64,000 nt of DNA from Streptomyces spinosus (GCF_020400655.1 NZ_JAINRC010000001.1:124001-188000); one strand, 5' to 3'. Positions 34,992 through 45,437 are shown, counted from the first letter of the stretch. The notes: generated from the sequence alone by a model not told the origin. Numbers and translations: made by a program.

Positions 34992-35952
34992 CGAGGATGC
35001 CGTCGGCGACGGTGTCGCACGCGGTGATCCCGCCGAAGACGTTGACGAGGACGCTGCGCACGGCGGGGTCGGCGAGGACCACCGAGAGCGCGTCGGCCAT
35101 GACCTCCGCCGAGGCGCCGCCGCCGATGTCGAGGAAGTCGGCGGGGCGGGCGCCGCAGCCGGCGACCACGTCCAGGGTCGACATGACGAGGCCGGCGCCG
35201 TTGCCGATGATCCCGACCTCGCCGTCGAGCTTGACGTAGTTGATTCCGCGGGAGGCTGCCTCGCTCTCCAGCGGGTCCCGGTGCTCCGCGTCGTCGGCGC
35301 CCCAACGCGTCTGCCTGAACCGGGCGTTGTCGTCCAGGGTGACCTTGCCGTCGAGGGCGAGAAGGTGGCCCTGTGCGGTGCGCACCAGAGGGTTGACCTC
35401 GACCAGCAGGGCGTCCTCGGCGACCAGCACCTGCCACAGCCGGACGAGGACGTCGGCGGTCCGCGGTGGCAGCCCGGCGGCGCTCGCGATCTCGCCGGCC
35501 TTGGCGGAGGTGACGCCCACGGCCCGGTCGACCGGGACGCGCGCCACGGCCTCCGGGTGGTGGGCGGCCACCTCCTCGATGTCGACGCCGCCGCGTGCCG
35601 AGGCGATGGCGAGGAAGCCGCCGGCCGCGCGGTCCAGGACGTAGGAGACGTAGAACTCCTCGGCGATGTCGACCGGTTCGGCCAGCATCAGGGTGCGGAC
35701 CCGGTGGCCGTTGACGTCCGTGCCGAGCATCTGTCGGGCCGTCAGTTCGGCGGCCGTGGGGTCGGCGACGAGTCGGACTCCGCCCGCCTTGCCGCGTCCG
35801 CCCGTCTTCACCTGTGCCTTGACCACGGCCCGGCCGCCGAGCCGCCGGGCGATCTCCCGTGCCTCCTTGGGTGACCGGGTGACCTCGGCCCGTGGCACCG
35901 GGATGCCGTGGTCCTGGAAGAGCTGTCGTGCCTGGTGTTCGTACAGGTCCAT
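34822..35952 (-). CDS. sucC: Succinyl-CoA synthetase-type beta subunit
   Basis: 376 residues. The ATP-grasp domain begins [19 protein letters not shown] and includes [17 protein letters not shown]; metal and nucleotide contacts lie in [21 protein letters not shown]. The C-terminal ligase domain has [15 protein letters not shown] and [16 protein letters not shown]. Together with SucD it activates an acid to its CoA ester. It is divergent from the oxalyl-CoA decarboxylase-like gene, with the operator-rich region 36,075-36,116 between them. A -35/-10 pair for this strand (TTGCAT, 17 bases, TATGAA) overlaps those repeats, so the operon is probably under the same control. Confidence 0.92.
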   Translation of the reverse strand: MDLYEHQARQLFQDHGIPVPRAEVTRSPKEAREIARRLGGRAVVKAQVKTGGRGKAGGVRLVADPTAAELTARQMLGTDVNGHRVRTLMLAEPVDIAEEFYVSYVLDRAAGGFLAIASARGGVDIEEVAAHHPEAVARVPVDRAVGVTSAKAGEIASAAGLPPRTADVLVRLWQVLVAEDALLVEVNPLVRTAQGHLLALDGKVTLDDNARFRQTRWGADDAEHRDPLESEAASRGINYVKLDGEVGIIGNGAGLVMSTLDVVAGCGARPADFLDIGGGASAEVMADALSVVLADPAVRSVLVNVFGGITACDTVADGILAAVDRIRPAKPLVVRLDGNNAARGRAILDARAHPLVEQVATMDGAARRAAELAHTV

Positions 35953-36074
35953 GCCGGCTCCTGTCTGCGGGGATCATCGCGTGCGCTCCGGTGACTCGAA
36001 CCGACCGGACCCCGATGACCGAAAACTGTGTACGCCCCCTGGACACCGCCCACTGGATGCGGGATAACAAGCTT

Positions 36075-36116
36075 CATACAGTATTCGTCGACTGTATGCA
36101 ATCTACTGCATACAGT
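36075..36116. promoter_or_regulatory. Inverted-repeat operator between sucC and the decarboxylase gene
   Basis: Three alternating half-sites. CATACAGT (36,075-36,082) and ACTGTATG (36,091-36,098) form one inverted repeat. ACTGTATGCA (36,091-36,100) and TGCATACAGT (36,107-36,116) form a perfect 10-base-arm inverted repeat. Promoter-like hexamers for both strands overlap it: plus strand TCGACT-17-TACAGT, minus strand TTGCAT-17-TATGAA. Best candidate regulator: the GntR-family protein of the same cluster. Confidence 0.7.
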
Positions 36117-36228
36117 CGCTGACTCCACGTATCGCCGCACGTATCGCCGCACGCATCGCCGTACGCACCCCCGCGCACCCCCTGCACCGCGAGCCGCCCA
36201 ACTCCTACGAAAAGGACGGGACTTCGCC

Positions 36229-37911
36229 ATGCCCGACGACACCCAGGACGTGATCTCCGGTGGCCATCTCGTGGCCAAGGCGCTGAAGGCCGAAGGCGTC
36301 GACCGCATCTACACCCTGTGCGGCGGCCACATCATCGACATCTACGACGGCTGCGTGGACGAGGGCATAGAAGTCGTCGACGTCCGCCACGAGCAGGTCG
36401 CCGCGCACGCCGCCGACGGCTACGCCCGGATCACCGGCAAGCCGGGCTGCGCGGTGGTCACCGCGGGGCCCGGGACGACCGACGCCGTCACCGGGGTCGC
36501 CAACGCCTTCCGCGCCGAGTCCCCGATGCTGCTGATCGGCGGCCAGGGCGCGCTCACCCAGCACAAGATGGGGTCCCTCCAGGACCTGCCGCACGTCGAC
36601 ATGATGACGCCGATCACCAAGTTCGCGGCCGCCGTGCCGGACACGGCCCGCGCGGCGGACATGGTCTCGATGGCCTTCCGCGAGTGCTACCACGGCGCGC
36701 CCGGCCCCTCCTTCCTGGAGATCCCCCGGGACGTCCTCGACGCGAAGGTGCCGGTCACCAGGGCCCGTGTCCCGCAGCCGGGTGCCTACCGGGCCTCGAC
36801 CCGCTCGGCCGGCGACCCGGAGGCCGTCGAGAGGCTCGCCGACCTGCTCGTCCACGCCGAGAAGCCGGCGATCCTGCTGGGCAGCCAGGTGTGGACGACC
36901 CGGGGCACCGAGGCCGCCGTCGAGCTGGTGCGCACCCTGAACGTCCCGGCGTACATGAACGGCGCCGGACGCGGCACCCTCCCGCCGGGCGACCCCCACC
37001 ACTTCCAGCTGTCCCGCCGGTACGCCTTCGCCAACGCCGACGTCATCGTCATCGTCGGCACCCCGTTCGACTTCCGCATGGGGTACGGCAGACGCCTGGC
37101 CCCCACCGCCACGGTGGTGCAGATCGACCTCGACTACCGCACCGTCGGCAAGAACCGCGACATCGGCCTCGGCATCGTCGGCGACGCCGGCCTGGTCCTG
37201 AGGTCGGTGACGGAGGCCGCCGCCGGCCGGCTGAACGGCGGTGCGGCCCGGCGCAAGGAGTGGCTGGACGAACTGCGCGCGGCCGAGCGGACGGCGATCG
37301 ACAAGCGGCTGCCGCAGCTGCGGTCCGACGCCTCCCCGATCCACCCGTACCGGCTGGTCAGCGAGATCAACGACTTCCTGACCGAGGACTCGGTCTACAT
37401 CGGCGACGGCGGCGACATCGTCACCTTCTCCGGACAGGTCGTCCAGCCCAAGTCGCCCGGCCACTGGATGGACCCGGGCCCCCTCGGCACCCTCGGCGTC
37501 GGCATCCCCTTCGTGCTCGCCGCCAAACAGGCCCGCCCCGACAAGGAGGTGGTCGCCCTGTTCGGGGACGGCGCCTTCTCCCTCACCGGCTGGGACTTCG
37601 AGACCCTGGTCCGCTACGACCTGCCGTTCGTCGGGATCGTCGGCAACAACTCCTCGATGAACCAGATCCGTTACGGCCAGGCCGCCAAGTACGGCAAGGA
37701 CCGCGAACGGGTCGGCAACACGCTCGGCGACGTCCCGTACGACAAGTTCGCGCAGATCCTCGGCGGCTACGGCGAGGAGGTCCGCGACCCCGCCGACATC
37801 GGCCCCGCCCTGCGCCGGGCCCGCGAGTCCGGCAAGCCGTCGCTGATCAACGTCTGGGTCGACCCGGACGCGTACGCCCCCGGAACCATGAACCAGACCA
37901 TGTACAAGTGA
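36229..37911 (+). CDS. oxc: ThDP-dependent oxalyl-CoA decarboxylase-like enzyme
   Basis: 560 residues from the ATG at 36229, with AAGGA twelve bases upstream. Three-domain ThDP fold: the cofactor-activating Glu is in [17 protein letters not shown] (about 55), and the ThDP/Mg motif [14 protein letters not shown]...GNNSSMNQ is at about 445-475. The acetolactate synthase, 2-hydroxyacyl-CoA lyase and oxalyl-CoA decarboxylase families share this plan. The call rests mainly on context: the next gene is an unmistakable formyl-CoA transferase, and OFA transporters and formate dehydrogenase follow. Expected reaction: oxalyl-CoA to formyl-CoA plus CO2. The alternative, a 2-hydroxyacyl-CoA lyase making formyl-CoA plus an aldehyde, would explain the aldehyde dehydrogenase and cannot be excluded from sequence alone. 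Confidence 0.75.
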   Translation: MPDDTQDVISGGHLVAKALKAEGVDRIYTLCGGHIIDIYDGCVDEGIEVVDVRHEQVAAHAADGYARITGKPGCAVVTAGPGTTDAVTGVANAFRAESPMLLIGGQGALTQHKMGSLQDLPHVDMMTPITKFAAAVPDTARAADMVSMAFRECYHGAPGPSFLEIPRDVLDAKVPVTRARVPQPGAYRASTRSAGDPEAVERLADLLVHAEKPAILLGSQVWTTRGTEAAVELVRTLNVPAYMNGAGRGTLPPGDPHHFQLSRRYAFANADVIVIVGTPFDFRMGYGRRLAPTATVVQIDLDYRTVGKNRDIGLGIVGDAGLVLRSVTEAAAGRLNGGAARRKEWLDELRAAERTAIDKRLPQLRSDASPIHPYRLVSEINDFLTEDSVYIGDGGDIVTFSGQVVQPKSPGHWMDPGPLGTLGVGIPFVLAAKQARPDKEVVALFGDGAFSLTGWDFETLVRYDLPFVGIVGNNSSMNQIRYGQAAKYGKDRERVGNTLGDVPYDKFAQILGGYGEEVRDPADIGPALRRARESGKPSLINVWVDPDAYAPGTMNQTMYK

Positions 37912-37921
37912 GGTGGCCCGC

Positions 37922-39163
37922 ATGACTGGAACGCCCACCAAGGCCCTGGCCGGCATCCGCGTCCTGGACATGACCCACGTCCAGTCCGGGCCGTCCGCCA
38001 CCCAGCTGCTCGCCTGGCTCGGCGCCGACGTCGTCAAGCTGGAGGCGCCGGCCGGCGACATCACCCGCAAGCAGCTGCGGGACCTGCCGGACGTGGACTC
38101 CCTGTACTTCACGATGCTCAACTGCAACAAGCGGAGCATCACGCTGAACACCAAGACGGAGCGCGGCAAGGAGATCCTCACCGAGCTGATCCGGCGCTCG
38201 GACGTCATGGTGGAGAACTTCGGGCCGGGCGCGGTCGACCGGATGGGGTTCACCTGGGACCGCATCAAGGAGATCAACCCCCGGATCGTCTACGCCTCCA
38301 TCAAGGGGTTCGGGGACGGCCCGTACACGAACTTCAAGGCGTACGAGGTCGTCGCGCAGGCCATGGGCGGGTCGATGTCGACCACCGGCTTCGAGGACGG
38401 GCCGCCGCTGGCGACGGGGGCGCAGATCGGGGACTCCGGGACGGGTGTGCACGCCGTGGCGGGCATTCTCGCGGCGCTCTTCCAGCGCGAGCGGACCGGG
38501 CGCGGGCAGCGGGTCAACGTGGCCATGCAGCACGCCGTGCTCAACCTGTGCCGGGTGAAGCTGCGCGACCAGCAGCGCCTGGCCCACGGGCCGCTCGCCG
38601 AGTACCCCAACGAGGACTTCGGCGAGGAGGTCCCCCGCTCGGGGAACGCGTCCGGCGGCGGACAGCCGGGCTGGGCGGTGCGGTGCGCGCCGGGCGGCCC
38701 GAACGACTACGTGTACGTCATCGTCCAGCCCGTCGGCTGGAAGCCGATCACCGAACTCATCGGCCGGCCCGAACTCGCCGAGGACCCCGAGTGGGCGACG
38801 CCGGAGGCCCGGCTGCCGAAGCTGAACAAGATGTTCCAGCTGATCGAGGAGTGGTCGGCGACGCTGCCCAAGTGGGAGGTGCTGGAACGGCTGAACGCGC
38901 ACAACATCCCGTGCGGCCCGATCCTGTCCACCAAGGAGATCATCGAGGACGCCTCGCTCGCCGCCAACGAGATGGTGGTCCGCGTCCAGCACCCCGAGCG
39001 CGGCGAGTTCGTGACCGTCGGCAGCCCGCTCAAGCTCTCCGACTCCCCCGTGGAGGTCACCGGCTCTCCCCTGCTCGGCGAGCACAACGAAGAGGTCTAC
39101 GTCGGCGAACTGGGCCTCGGCGACGAGGAACTGCGCCTGCTGAAGTCGAACGGGGTGATCTGA
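37922..39163 (+). CDS. frc: Formyl-CoA:oxalate CoA-transferase
   Basis: 413 residues from ATG 37922 with GAGGTGG upstream. It follows the Oxalobacter Frc pattern closely: [49 protein letters not shown], the catalytic Asp in [13 protein letters not shown] (about 169), the glycine loop ASGGGQPGW, and [12 protein letters not shown]. As a class III CoA-transferase it moves CoA from formyl-CoA to oxalate, giving oxalyl-CoA and free formate. Eleven bases separate it from the decarboxylase gene, and the acyl-CoA synthetase gene follows at once, so the genes form an operon. Confidence 0.93.
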   Translation: MTGTPTKALAGIRVLDMTHVQSGPSATQLLAWLGADVVKLEAPAGDITRKQLRDLPDVDSLYFTMLNCNKRSITLNTKTERGKEILTELIRRSDVMVENFGPGAVDRMGFTWDRIKEINPRIVYASIKGFGDGPYTNFKAYEVVAQAMGGSMSTTGFEDGPPLATGAQIGDSGTGVHAVAGILAALFQRERTGRGQRVNVAMQHAVLNLCRVKLRDQQRLAHGPLAEYPNEDFGEEVPRSGNASGGGQPGWAVRCAPGGPNDYVYVIVQPVGWKPITELIGRPELAEDPEWATPEARLPKLNKMFQLIEEWSATLPKWEVLERLNAHNIPCGPILSTKEIIEDASLAANEMVVRVQHPERGEFVTVGSPLKLSDSPVEVTGSPLLGEHNEEVYVGELGLGDEELRLLKSNGVI

Positions 39164-39164
39164 G

Positions 39165-41312
39165 GTGATGGCCGAGGACCGGGTGCTGCGGGTGCGGTCC
39201 CTGCTGGAGTCGGTGCGGGCCGGGGGCCGTACGGCGCTGACCGCGCCCGAGGGCCGGCTGGTCGCCGACGCGTACGGGATCGCCGTACCGGGCGAGGAAC
39301 TGGCGACGGACGTGGACGAGGCGGTGGCCGCGGCGGCGCGGCTCGGCGGTCCGGTGGTGATGAAGATCGTCTCGCCGGACATCCTGCACAAGACCGAGGC
39401 CGGCGGGGTCGTCGTCGGGGTGGAGGGCGCGGCCGGGGTACGCGCCGCGTTCCACCGGATCGTGGAGAACGCGCGTGCCTACGACGCCGGGGCGCGGATC
39501 GAGGGCGTGCTGGTGCAGGAGTTGCTGCCGGCGGGCCAGGAGGTCATCGTCGGCGCGGTCACCGATCCGACCTTCGGGAAGGTGGTGGCGTTCGGGCTCG
39601 GCGGGGTGCTGGTCGAGGTGCTCAGGGACGTCACGTTCCGCCTCGCGCCGGTCTCCGCCGACGAGGCGCTGTCGATGCTGGACTCCATCCGGTCGGCGGA
39701 GATCCTGCGCGGGGTCCGCGGACAGGCCGGTGTGGACCGGTGGGCGGTGGCCGAGCAGATCCGCCGGGTGTCGCAACTCGTCGCGGACTTCCCCGAGATC
39801 GCCGAGGTGGACCTCAATCCGGTGATCGCGACGGCGACGGGAGCGGTCGCCGCGGACATCCGGATCCTCCTCGCCGAGCGGCAGCCGGCGCCGAGGAGGA
39901 AGTACACCCGCGAGGAGATCCTCGCGTCCGTGCGGCGGCTGATGCAGCCCTCCTCCGTCGCCGTGATCGGCGCCTCCAACGAGCCCGGGAAGATCGGGAA
40001 CTCGGTGATGCGCAACCTGGTCGACGGCGGTTTCGCCGGGGACATCCACCCGGTGAACCCGAAGGCCGACGACATCCTGGGCCGCAAGGCGTACAAGAGC
40101 GTCACGGACGTGCCCGGCGAGGTGGACGTGGCCGTCTTCGCGATCCCCGCCCGCTTCGTCGCCGCGGCGCTGGAGGAGGTGGGGCGCAAGGGCGTCCCGA
40201 ACGCCGTCCTGATCCCCTCCGGTTTCGCGGAGACCGGCGAACACGCGCTCCAGGCGGAGCTCCTGGAGATCGCCGAACGGCACGGCGTCCGCCTGCTCGG
40301 ACCGAACATCTACGGCTACTACTCCACTTGGCAGGACCTGTGCGCCACGTTCTGCACGCCGTACGACGTCAAGGGCGGGGTGGCGCTGACCTCGCAGTCC
40401 GGTGGCATCGGCATGGCCATCCTCGGTTTCGCCCGCACCACCAGGACGGGTGTGTCGGCGATCGTCGGCCTCGGCAACAAGTCGGACCTGGACGAGGACG
40501 ACCTGCTGACCTGGTTCGGTGAGGACCCGCACACCGAGTGCATCGCGATGCACCTGGAGGACCTCAAGGACGGGCGGGCGTTCGTGGAGGCGGCCCGCGC
40601 GACCGTGCCGAAGAAGCCGGTCGTGGTGCTGAAGGCGGGCCGTACGGCGGCGGGCGCGAGGGCGGCCGGTTCGCACACCGGCGCGCTCGCGGGCGACGAC
40701 GCGGTGTACGACGACATCCTCCGGCAGGCCGGGGTGATCCGGGCGCCGGGCCTGAACGACATGCTGGAGTACGCGCGCGCGTTGCCGGTGCTGCCCACCC
40801 CGCGGGGCGACAACGTCGTGATCATCACCGGTGCGGGCGGCAGCGGTGTGCTGCTGTCGGACGCGGTGACGGACAACGGGCTGTCCCTGATGGAGATCCC
40901 GCCCGACCTGGACGAGGCGTTCCGCCGGTTCATCCCGCCGTTCGGCGCGGCCGGCAACCCGGTCGACATCACCGGGGGCGAGCCGCCGTCGACGTACGAG
41001 GCGACGATCCGGCTGGGCCTTGCGGACCCGCGCGTCCACGCCCTGGTGCTCGGCTACTGGCACACGATCGTCACCCCGCCGATGGTGTTCGCCGAACTCA
41101 CCGCGCGCGTGGTCGCCGAGTTCCGCGAGCGGGGCGTCGAGAAGCCGGTCGTGGCGTCGCTGGCCGGTGACGTCGAGGTCGAGGAGGCCTGCCGGTACCT
41201 GTTCGAGCGGGGGGTCGTGGCGTACCCGTACACGACCGAGAAGCCGGTGGCGGTGCTCGGCGCGAAGTACCGGTGGGCGCGGGCGGCCGGACTCCTGGGG
41301 GGCGGTTCATGA
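39165..41312 (+). CDS. ADP-forming acyl-CoA synthetase (fused ATP-grasp and CoA-binding)
   Basis: About 715 residues; GTG 39165 or ATG 39168. The order is unusual but known in the acetate-CoA ligase (ADP-forming) family: an ATP-grasp domain first (about 25-230, PVVMKIVSPDILHKTEAGGV, EVDLNPVIA), then a CoA-binding Rossmann domain (about 255-350, SSVAVIGASNEPGKIGNSV), then two succinyl-CoA synthetase-like domains with SQSGGIGMAI and GSHTGALAGDDAVYDD. It forms a CoA ester from an acid, ATP and CoA. Within this operon it could prime the cycle by making formyl-CoA or oxalyl-CoA, which is an inference. One base separates it from frc. Confidence 0.88.
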   Translation: MMAEDRVLRVRSLLESVRAGGRTALTAPEGRLVADAYGIAVPGEELATDVDEAVAAAARLGGPVVMKIVSPDILHKTEAGGVVVGVEGAAGVRAAFHRIVENARAYDAGARIEGVLVQELLPAGQEVIVGAVTDPTFGKVVAFGLGGVLVEVLRDVTFRLAPVSADEALSMLDSIRSAEILRGVRGQAGVDRWAVAEQIRRVSQLVADFPEIAEVDLNPVIATATGAVAADIRILLAERQPAPRRKYTREEILASVRRLMQPSSVAVIGASNEPGKIGNSVMRNLVDGGFAGDIHPVNPKADDILGRKAYKSVTDVPGEVDVAVFAIPARFVAAALEEVGRKGVPNAVLIPSGFAETGEHALQAELLEIAERHGVRLLGPNIYGYYSTWQDLCATFCTPYDVKGGVALTSQSGGIGMAILGFARTTRTGVSAIVGLGNKSDLDEDDLLTWFGEDPHTECIAMHLEDLKDGRAFVEAARATVPKKPVVVLKAGRTAAGARAAGSHTGALAGDDAVYDDILRQAGVIRAPGLNDMLEYARALPVLPTPRGDNVVIITGAGGSGVLLSDAVTDNGLSLMEIPPDLDEAFRRFIPPFGAAGNPVDITGGEPPSTYEATIRLGLADPRVHALVLGYWHTIVTPPMVFAELTARVVAEFRERGVEKPVVASLAGDVEVEEACRYLFERGVVAYPYTTEKPVAVLGAKYRWARAAGLLGGGS

Positions 41313-41324
41313 GCTGAGCGGAAC

Positions 41325-41356
41325 GGGGCGGCCGGCGGTGCGCGCCGGCCCGCCCC
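41325..41356. terminator. GC-rich hairpin between the synthetase and transporter genes
   Basis: GGGGCGGCCGGCG and CGCCGGCCCGCCCC form a long stem with one bulge around a short loop, 13 bases after the synthetase stop. There is no T-run, as is usual in Streptomyces. It may reduce rather than stop read-through into the transporter genes. Confidence 0.6.
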
Positions 41357-41427
41357 GGGACCCGTCTGCGCACGAAAGGCATGGGACAGGGGGCGCCGGC
41401 CAGGACTTTCGACGCAAGGGGTGAGCG

Positions 41428-42852
41428 ATGAGAACGACCGACTACTCGACGTCCGTGCCGTACCGGGAAGTGACGGACCGCAACGGACGCGTGTACCGGG
41501 TCGGCGAGTCCGACATCGACATCATGGGCCGCGGGCGCACCTGGATGGCCGTCCTGCCGTGGGTGGGCATGATGGGCATCAGCTCCGCCGAGTACGCGTT
41601 CACGTCGGCGGAGGACACGCTCCACGAGGCGCATCTGTGGAGCAGCGGGCACGTCTTCTGGCTGATGGGCGTCTGGGTGTTCTTCCAGGCGGCCGTGGCC
41701 TTCCCGGCGGGGCGGTTGCGGGAGAGCGGACGGCTGCCCGCCCGTACGGCGATGCTGCTCGGCGCGGCCGGCACACTGCTGGGCTACCTGTCCCTGGCGT
41801 ACGCGCCGCATGTCGCCGTCGCCTACCTCGGCTTCGGCATGTGCAGCGGCATCGGCGCCGGACTGGTCTACGCGACCTGCCTGAACACGGTCGGCACGTG
41901 GTATCCGGAGCGCAAGGGCGGCAAGACCGGCTTCGTCGACGGCGGCTTCGCCTACGGCTCGGTGCCGTTCGTGTTCCTGTTCACGTCCTGCCTGGACCCG
42001 GGCAACTACCGCGCCGTGCTGGTCACGGCCGGTATCGGGCTGTGCCTGGTGGTGGCGTCCGCCGGCTGGTTCTTCCAGGACGCGCCGAAGAACTGGTGGC
42101 CCGCGCACGTCGACCCGCTCATGGTGACCCACGGCCCGAAGATCCGGCGGGCGCTGGAGAAGAACCCGCCGGCGGTGAGGCAGTACACCCCCAAGGAGGC
42201 CGCTCGTACCCCTGTTCTGTGGATGATGTGGTTCTGTCTGCTGTGCACGGCCGCGATCGACATCTTCGGCATCGCCTTCCAGGTGCCGTTCGGCAAGGAC
42301 ATGGGCTTCGCGGGCGGGATCGTGGCGACCGCGATGTCCCTGAAGGTCATCGTCGACGGCACCGGGCACGGGGTCATCGGCTGGATGTCCGGCCTCCTCC
42401 GCTCCCGGACACGCTCGCGCGGGGGCACTCCCGTCGGGCGCCGCAACACGCTGATCATCGTGTGCGTCGTGCTCGGTGCGGCGCAGTTCGGTGTGCTGGT
42501 GTCCGGCCAGTGGGGCAGCATGCCGTTCTTCCTGCTGTGCTCCATGGTCTCCGGTTTCGGCGGCGGGGCGATCTTCCCGCTGTTCGCGGCCATGACGGCG
42601 GACTACTTCGGCGAGAACAACAACGCCTCCAACTACGGGATGGTCTACAGCTCCAAGCTCGTCTCCGGGCTCGTCGGTTCGGGCCTGGGCGCGGTCGTCG
42701 TCGACGCGTGGGACTACCACGGCGCGTTCGTCCTCGCGGGCTGTGTCGGGCTGGTCTCCGCGGTGCTGGCGCTCTTCCTGAAGGCCCCGGGCAGGCCGAA
42801 GGCCCGGCGCATCGTCCCCAACCCGCACCCCCTCGGTGAGGAGATGGCATAA
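41428..42852 (+). CDS. OFA-family major facilitator transporter, first of a tandem pair
   Basis: 474 residues. Twelve membrane segments are expected; a long cytosolic N-terminus begins PYREVTDRNGRVYRVGESD. OFA features: GIGAGLVYATCLNTVGTWYPERKG in segment 4-5, FFQDAPKNWWP in the central loop, SGFGGGAIFPLFAAMTADYFGENNNASNYG in the second half. The family contains the oxalate:formate antiporter OxlT. The gene follows the oxalate enzymes and is followed by a paralogue only two bases away, so it most likely imports oxalate or exports formate. Confidence 0.9.
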   Translation: MRTTDYSTSVPYREVTDRNGRVYRVGESDIDIMGRGRTWMAVLPWVGMMGISSAEYAFTSAEDTLHEAHLWSSGHVFWLMGVWVFFQAAVAFPAGRLRESGRLPARTAMLLGAAGTLLGYLSLAYAPHVAVAYLGFGMCSGIGAGLVYATCLNTVGTWYPERKGGKTGFVDGGFAYGSVPFVFLFTSCLDPGNYRAVLVTAGIGLCLVVASAGWFFQDAPKNWWPAHVDPLMVTHGPKIRRALEKNPPAVRQYTPKEAARTPVLWMMWFCLLCTAAIDIFGIAFQVPFGKDMGFAGGIVATAMSLKVIVDGTGHGVIGWMSGLLRSRTRSRGGTPVGRRNTLIIVCVVLGAAQFGVLVSGQWGSMPFFLLCSMVSGFGGGAIFPLFAAMTADYFGENNNASNYGMVYSSKLVSGLVGSGLGAVVVDAWDYHGAFVLAGCVGLVSAVLALFLKAPGRPKARRIVPNPHPLGEEMA

Positions 42853-42854
42853 GC

Positions 42855-44249
42855 ATGACGGCAGATCCACTCTCGGCCGACCTGCACGCCGCACCACGTC
42901 CCTATCGCGAGGTGACCGACTCGCACGGCCGCGTCTACCGCGTGGGCGAGACCGACCGGGACATCCTCGGCCACTCCCGCAAGCTCATGGTCTACCTGCC
43001 GTGGATCGCCATGATGGCGATCAGCGTCTTCGAGTACGCGTACGGCTCCGCGGAGGACACCCTCTCGCACGCGCACGGCTGGACCCAGTCCAACACCTTC
43101 TGGATCCTCAGCGTCTGGGTGTTCTTCCAGGCCGGCATCGCCTTCCCGGCGGGCTGGCTGCGCGAGAAGGGCATCCTGACCGCCCGCCGTGCGATGTACA
43201 CGGGGTCCGGACTGTGCCTGGCCGGGTTCCTGGCCCTGTCGCACCTGGACGACGTGTGGCTGGCGATCCTCGGCTTCGGCGTGGTCGGCGGCATCGGCGC
43301 CGGACTGGTGTACGCGACGTGCATCAACATGGTCGGCAAATGGTTCCCCGAACGGCGCGGCGCCCGCACGGGCTTCGTCAACGGCGGCTTCGCGTACGGC
43401 TCGCTGCCGTTCATCTTCATCTTCAACTACGCCTTCGACACGGGAAACTACCACCGGGTCCTGGACCTCATCGGCGTCTACGTGATGATCGTCGTGTTCG
43501 CCTCGGCGTTCTTCTTCAAGGACCCGCCGAAGAACTGGTGGCCGGCGGACATCGACCCGCTCACCTTCGCCGGCGACAGCAAGAACGCCCGGTCGCTGGC
43601 GAAGAACCCGCCCGCGGTACGGCAGTTCACGCCCAAGGAGGCCGTCCGCACCGGGATGCTGCCCCTGATGTGGATCTCCATCGTGATGACCGCCGGCGTG
43701 TCGATCTTCGGGATCTCCTTCCAGGTCGACTTCGCCAAGGACGTGGGTTTCGGCCCGCTGGTGGCGGCGTCCTCGATGGGTGTGATGGCGGTCATCAACG
43801 GCATCGGCCGCGGTGTGGTGGGCTGGCTGTCGGACCGCTGGGGGCGCAAGACGACCCTCGTCTTCGTCATCGTCGTCCTCGGACTCGCCCAGTTCGGAGT
43901 CATCTGGGCCGGTGACGTCCGCAGCGAGTGGCTGTTCCTGTTCTTCGCCTTCCTCTCCGGCTTCGGCGGCGGGGCCTTCTACCCGATGTTCGCCGCGCTG
44001 ACCCCGGACTACTTCGGCGAGAACTACAACGCCACCAACTACGGCCTGGTGTACAGCGGCAAGCTGGTCAGCGGCCTGTTCGGCGGCGGCCTCGGCTCGA
44101 TGGTGGTCGGCGCCTGGGGCTACGACGGCGCCTACGCGCTGGCCGGGGGCGTGTCGATGGTGGCGGCGGCCCTCGCGCTCCTGCTGCGCCAGCCGGGCCG
44201 CACCGGCGGCGAGCCGGTTCCGGCCGCGAAGCCGCGCCCGGCCGCCTGA
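42855..44249 (+). CDS. OFA-family major facilitator transporter, second of a tandem pair
   Basis: 464 residues, ATG two bases after the previous stop. It aligns with its neighbour along the whole length, sharing YREVTDSHGRVYRVGETD, GIGAGLVYATCINMVGKWFPER, PPKNWWPADIDPL and GFGGGAFYPMFAALTPDYFGEN. The pair is clearly an old tandem duplication, with divergence spread evenly. Possible functions are antiporters of different specificity or two halves of a heteromer. Twelve membrane segments are expected; the C-terminus is short and Pro/Ala-rich. Confidence 0.9.
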   Translation: MTADPLSADLHAAPRPYREVTDSHGRVYRVGETDRDILGHSRKLMVYLPWIAMMAISVFEYAYGSAEDTLSHAHGWTQSNTFWILSVWVFFQAGIAFPAGWLREKGILTARRAMYTGSGLCLAGFLALSHLDDVWLAILGFGVVGGIGAGLVYATCINMVGKWFPERRGARTGFVNGGFAYGSLPFIFIFNYAFDTGNYHRVLDLIGVYVMIVVFASAFFFKDPPKNWWPADIDPLTFAGDSKNARSLAKNPPAVRQFTPKEAVRTGMLPLMWISIVMTAGVSIFGISFQVDFAKDVGFGPLVAASSMGVMAVINGIGRGVVGWLSDRWGRKTTLVFVIVVLGLAQFGVIWAGDVRSEWLFLFFAFLSGFGGGAFYPMFAALTPDYFGENYNATNYGLVYSGKLVSGLFGGGLGSMVVGAWGYDGAYALAGGVSMVAAALALLLRQPGRTGGEPVPAAKPRPAA

Positions 44250-44702
44250 CCGCGCGGCTCCCCTCCTGTACGGCGCCACCGGTGTTCCCCCTCCCCGGCC
44301 CGCTCGTCGGCCGCCGGAGGGGGGACCTGCGCGTGCGGCTGCCCGCCGGGCCGGCGGGCCCTGTGCAGCCGCCCGTCACCCAGGGCGTCCCGCCCGCGGC
44401 ACGCGCGGCCGACTTCCGGCGAGGACGCCACCCAGCGCACACGCTGCCCGCGCCGCAAGCGCGGCCACCCGGCGCGAGGACGCCACCCAGCTCGCGAGCC
44501 GCGTCCGCCAAGGTCCGCCGCGGAGACGCCCGGTCAGGTCCCCGTCGCGCTCGTGGTACAAGCGCGCCCACACCCCACGGCGAGGACGCCACCCAGCCCA
44601 CGCCCCGCCCCGCACCACCCCGGCCGCCCTCGGCGAAGACGTCGCCCAACCGGCGTTCCGCTTCCGCCACCGCCGCGGGCGGACCGCCGCGAAGACGCCC
44701 GG
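44250..44702. repeat. Intergenic array of degenerate repeats resembling the gntR 3' end
   Basis: GCGAGGACGCCACCCAGC occurs three times (44,419; 44,474; 44,580) with a fourth weak copy near 44,633. At 44,522-44,565 a diverged copy of the gntR 3' tail is present: GACGCCCGGTCAGGTC...CGCTCGTGGTAC, matching 44,693-44,735. No gene is supported in this stretch. It probably carries the converging terminators of the transporter and gntR transcripts. Confidence 0.65.
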
Positions 44703-45380
44703 TCAGGTCGCGTTGCGCTCGTGGTACGAACGCCGGGTGTGCTCGGTGTGCTCGCGCATCAGCCGGGTGGCACGCTGCTCGTCACGGGCGGCGATCGCGG
44801 TGATCAGTTCGCGGTGCTCGCGCCACGACTGCCGGCCGCGCTGCCGGGCCACCGGCGTGTAGTACCAGCGGACCCGCCGGTCCACCTGGGCGGCGAGCCC
44901 GGCGAGGACGGTGTTGCCCGCCAGTTCCATCACCTTGGCGTGGAAGGCCGCGTTGAGGGCGACCGCGCGGTCCACGTCCTCGGCCGCCACCGCCGTCTCG
45001 CCCTCGGCGCACAGCTCCTCCAGTACGGTGATGCCGGCGCTGTCCGCGTGCGCGGCGGCCAGCCGGGCAGCCTCCGCCTCCAGCAGGGTGCGGACCGTGA
45101 GGAGCTGGTCGGCCTCCTCCTCGGTGGGCTCGTGCACGAACGCGCCCTGGGCGGGCCGCAGATCGACCCACCCCTCGGTGTTCAGCCGCTGCAGGGCCTC
45201 GCGCACGGGCTGCCGCGAGACGCCGAGGTGTCCGGCGAGTTCGCTCTCCACGAGGTGCTGGCCGGGCTGGAGGGCGCGGGTGGTGATGAGTTCCAGCAGC
45301 GCCTCGTAGACGCGCTCGCGCAGCGGGCCGGGCCGTTCCAGCTTGGGCACCGCCCCCTGCGGCAGTCCGGTCGACAACAT
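44703..45380 (-). CDS. GntR-family transcriptional regulator, FadR/FCD subgroup
   Basis: 225 residues. Winged helix at about 18-85 (LRERVYEALLELITTRALQP, HLGVSRQPVREALQRLNTEG), then an all-helical FCD effector domain (about 95-215) with metal/ligand-type residues in ALNAAFHAKVMELAG and REHRELITAIAARD. Members bind small organic acids and leave DNA on binding. It lies inside the oxalate cluster and probably controls it, with an acid of the pathway as effector. Repeats in its own upstream region (45,438-45,481) suggest autoregulation. Confidence 0.9.
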   Translation of the reverse strand: MLSTGLPQGAVPKLERPGPLRERVYEALLELITTRALQPGQHLVESELAGHLGVSRQPVREALQRLNTEGWVDLRPAQGAFVHEPTEEEADQLLTVRTLLEAEAARLAAAHADSAGITVLEELCAEGETAVAAEDVDRAVALNAAFHAKVMELAGNTVLAGLAAQVDRRVRWYYTPVARQRGRQSWREHRELITAIAARDEQRATRLMREHTEHTRRSYHERNAT

Positions 45381-45437
45381 CGCGGTCCCCTCCTGGGCAG
45401 GTCTGACGCGTGGGCCCTGAACGCTCGCTTCGGCTCA

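Noticed and set aside
36205..38277. 690-codon minus-strand frame opposite the decarboxylase and frc genes
   Set aside because: Covers two well-defined genes in antisense and has no domain.
44376..44702. Small genes in the transporter-gntR gap
   Set aside because: Frames arise from the degenerate repeats and share only the gntR tail; no independent coding signal.
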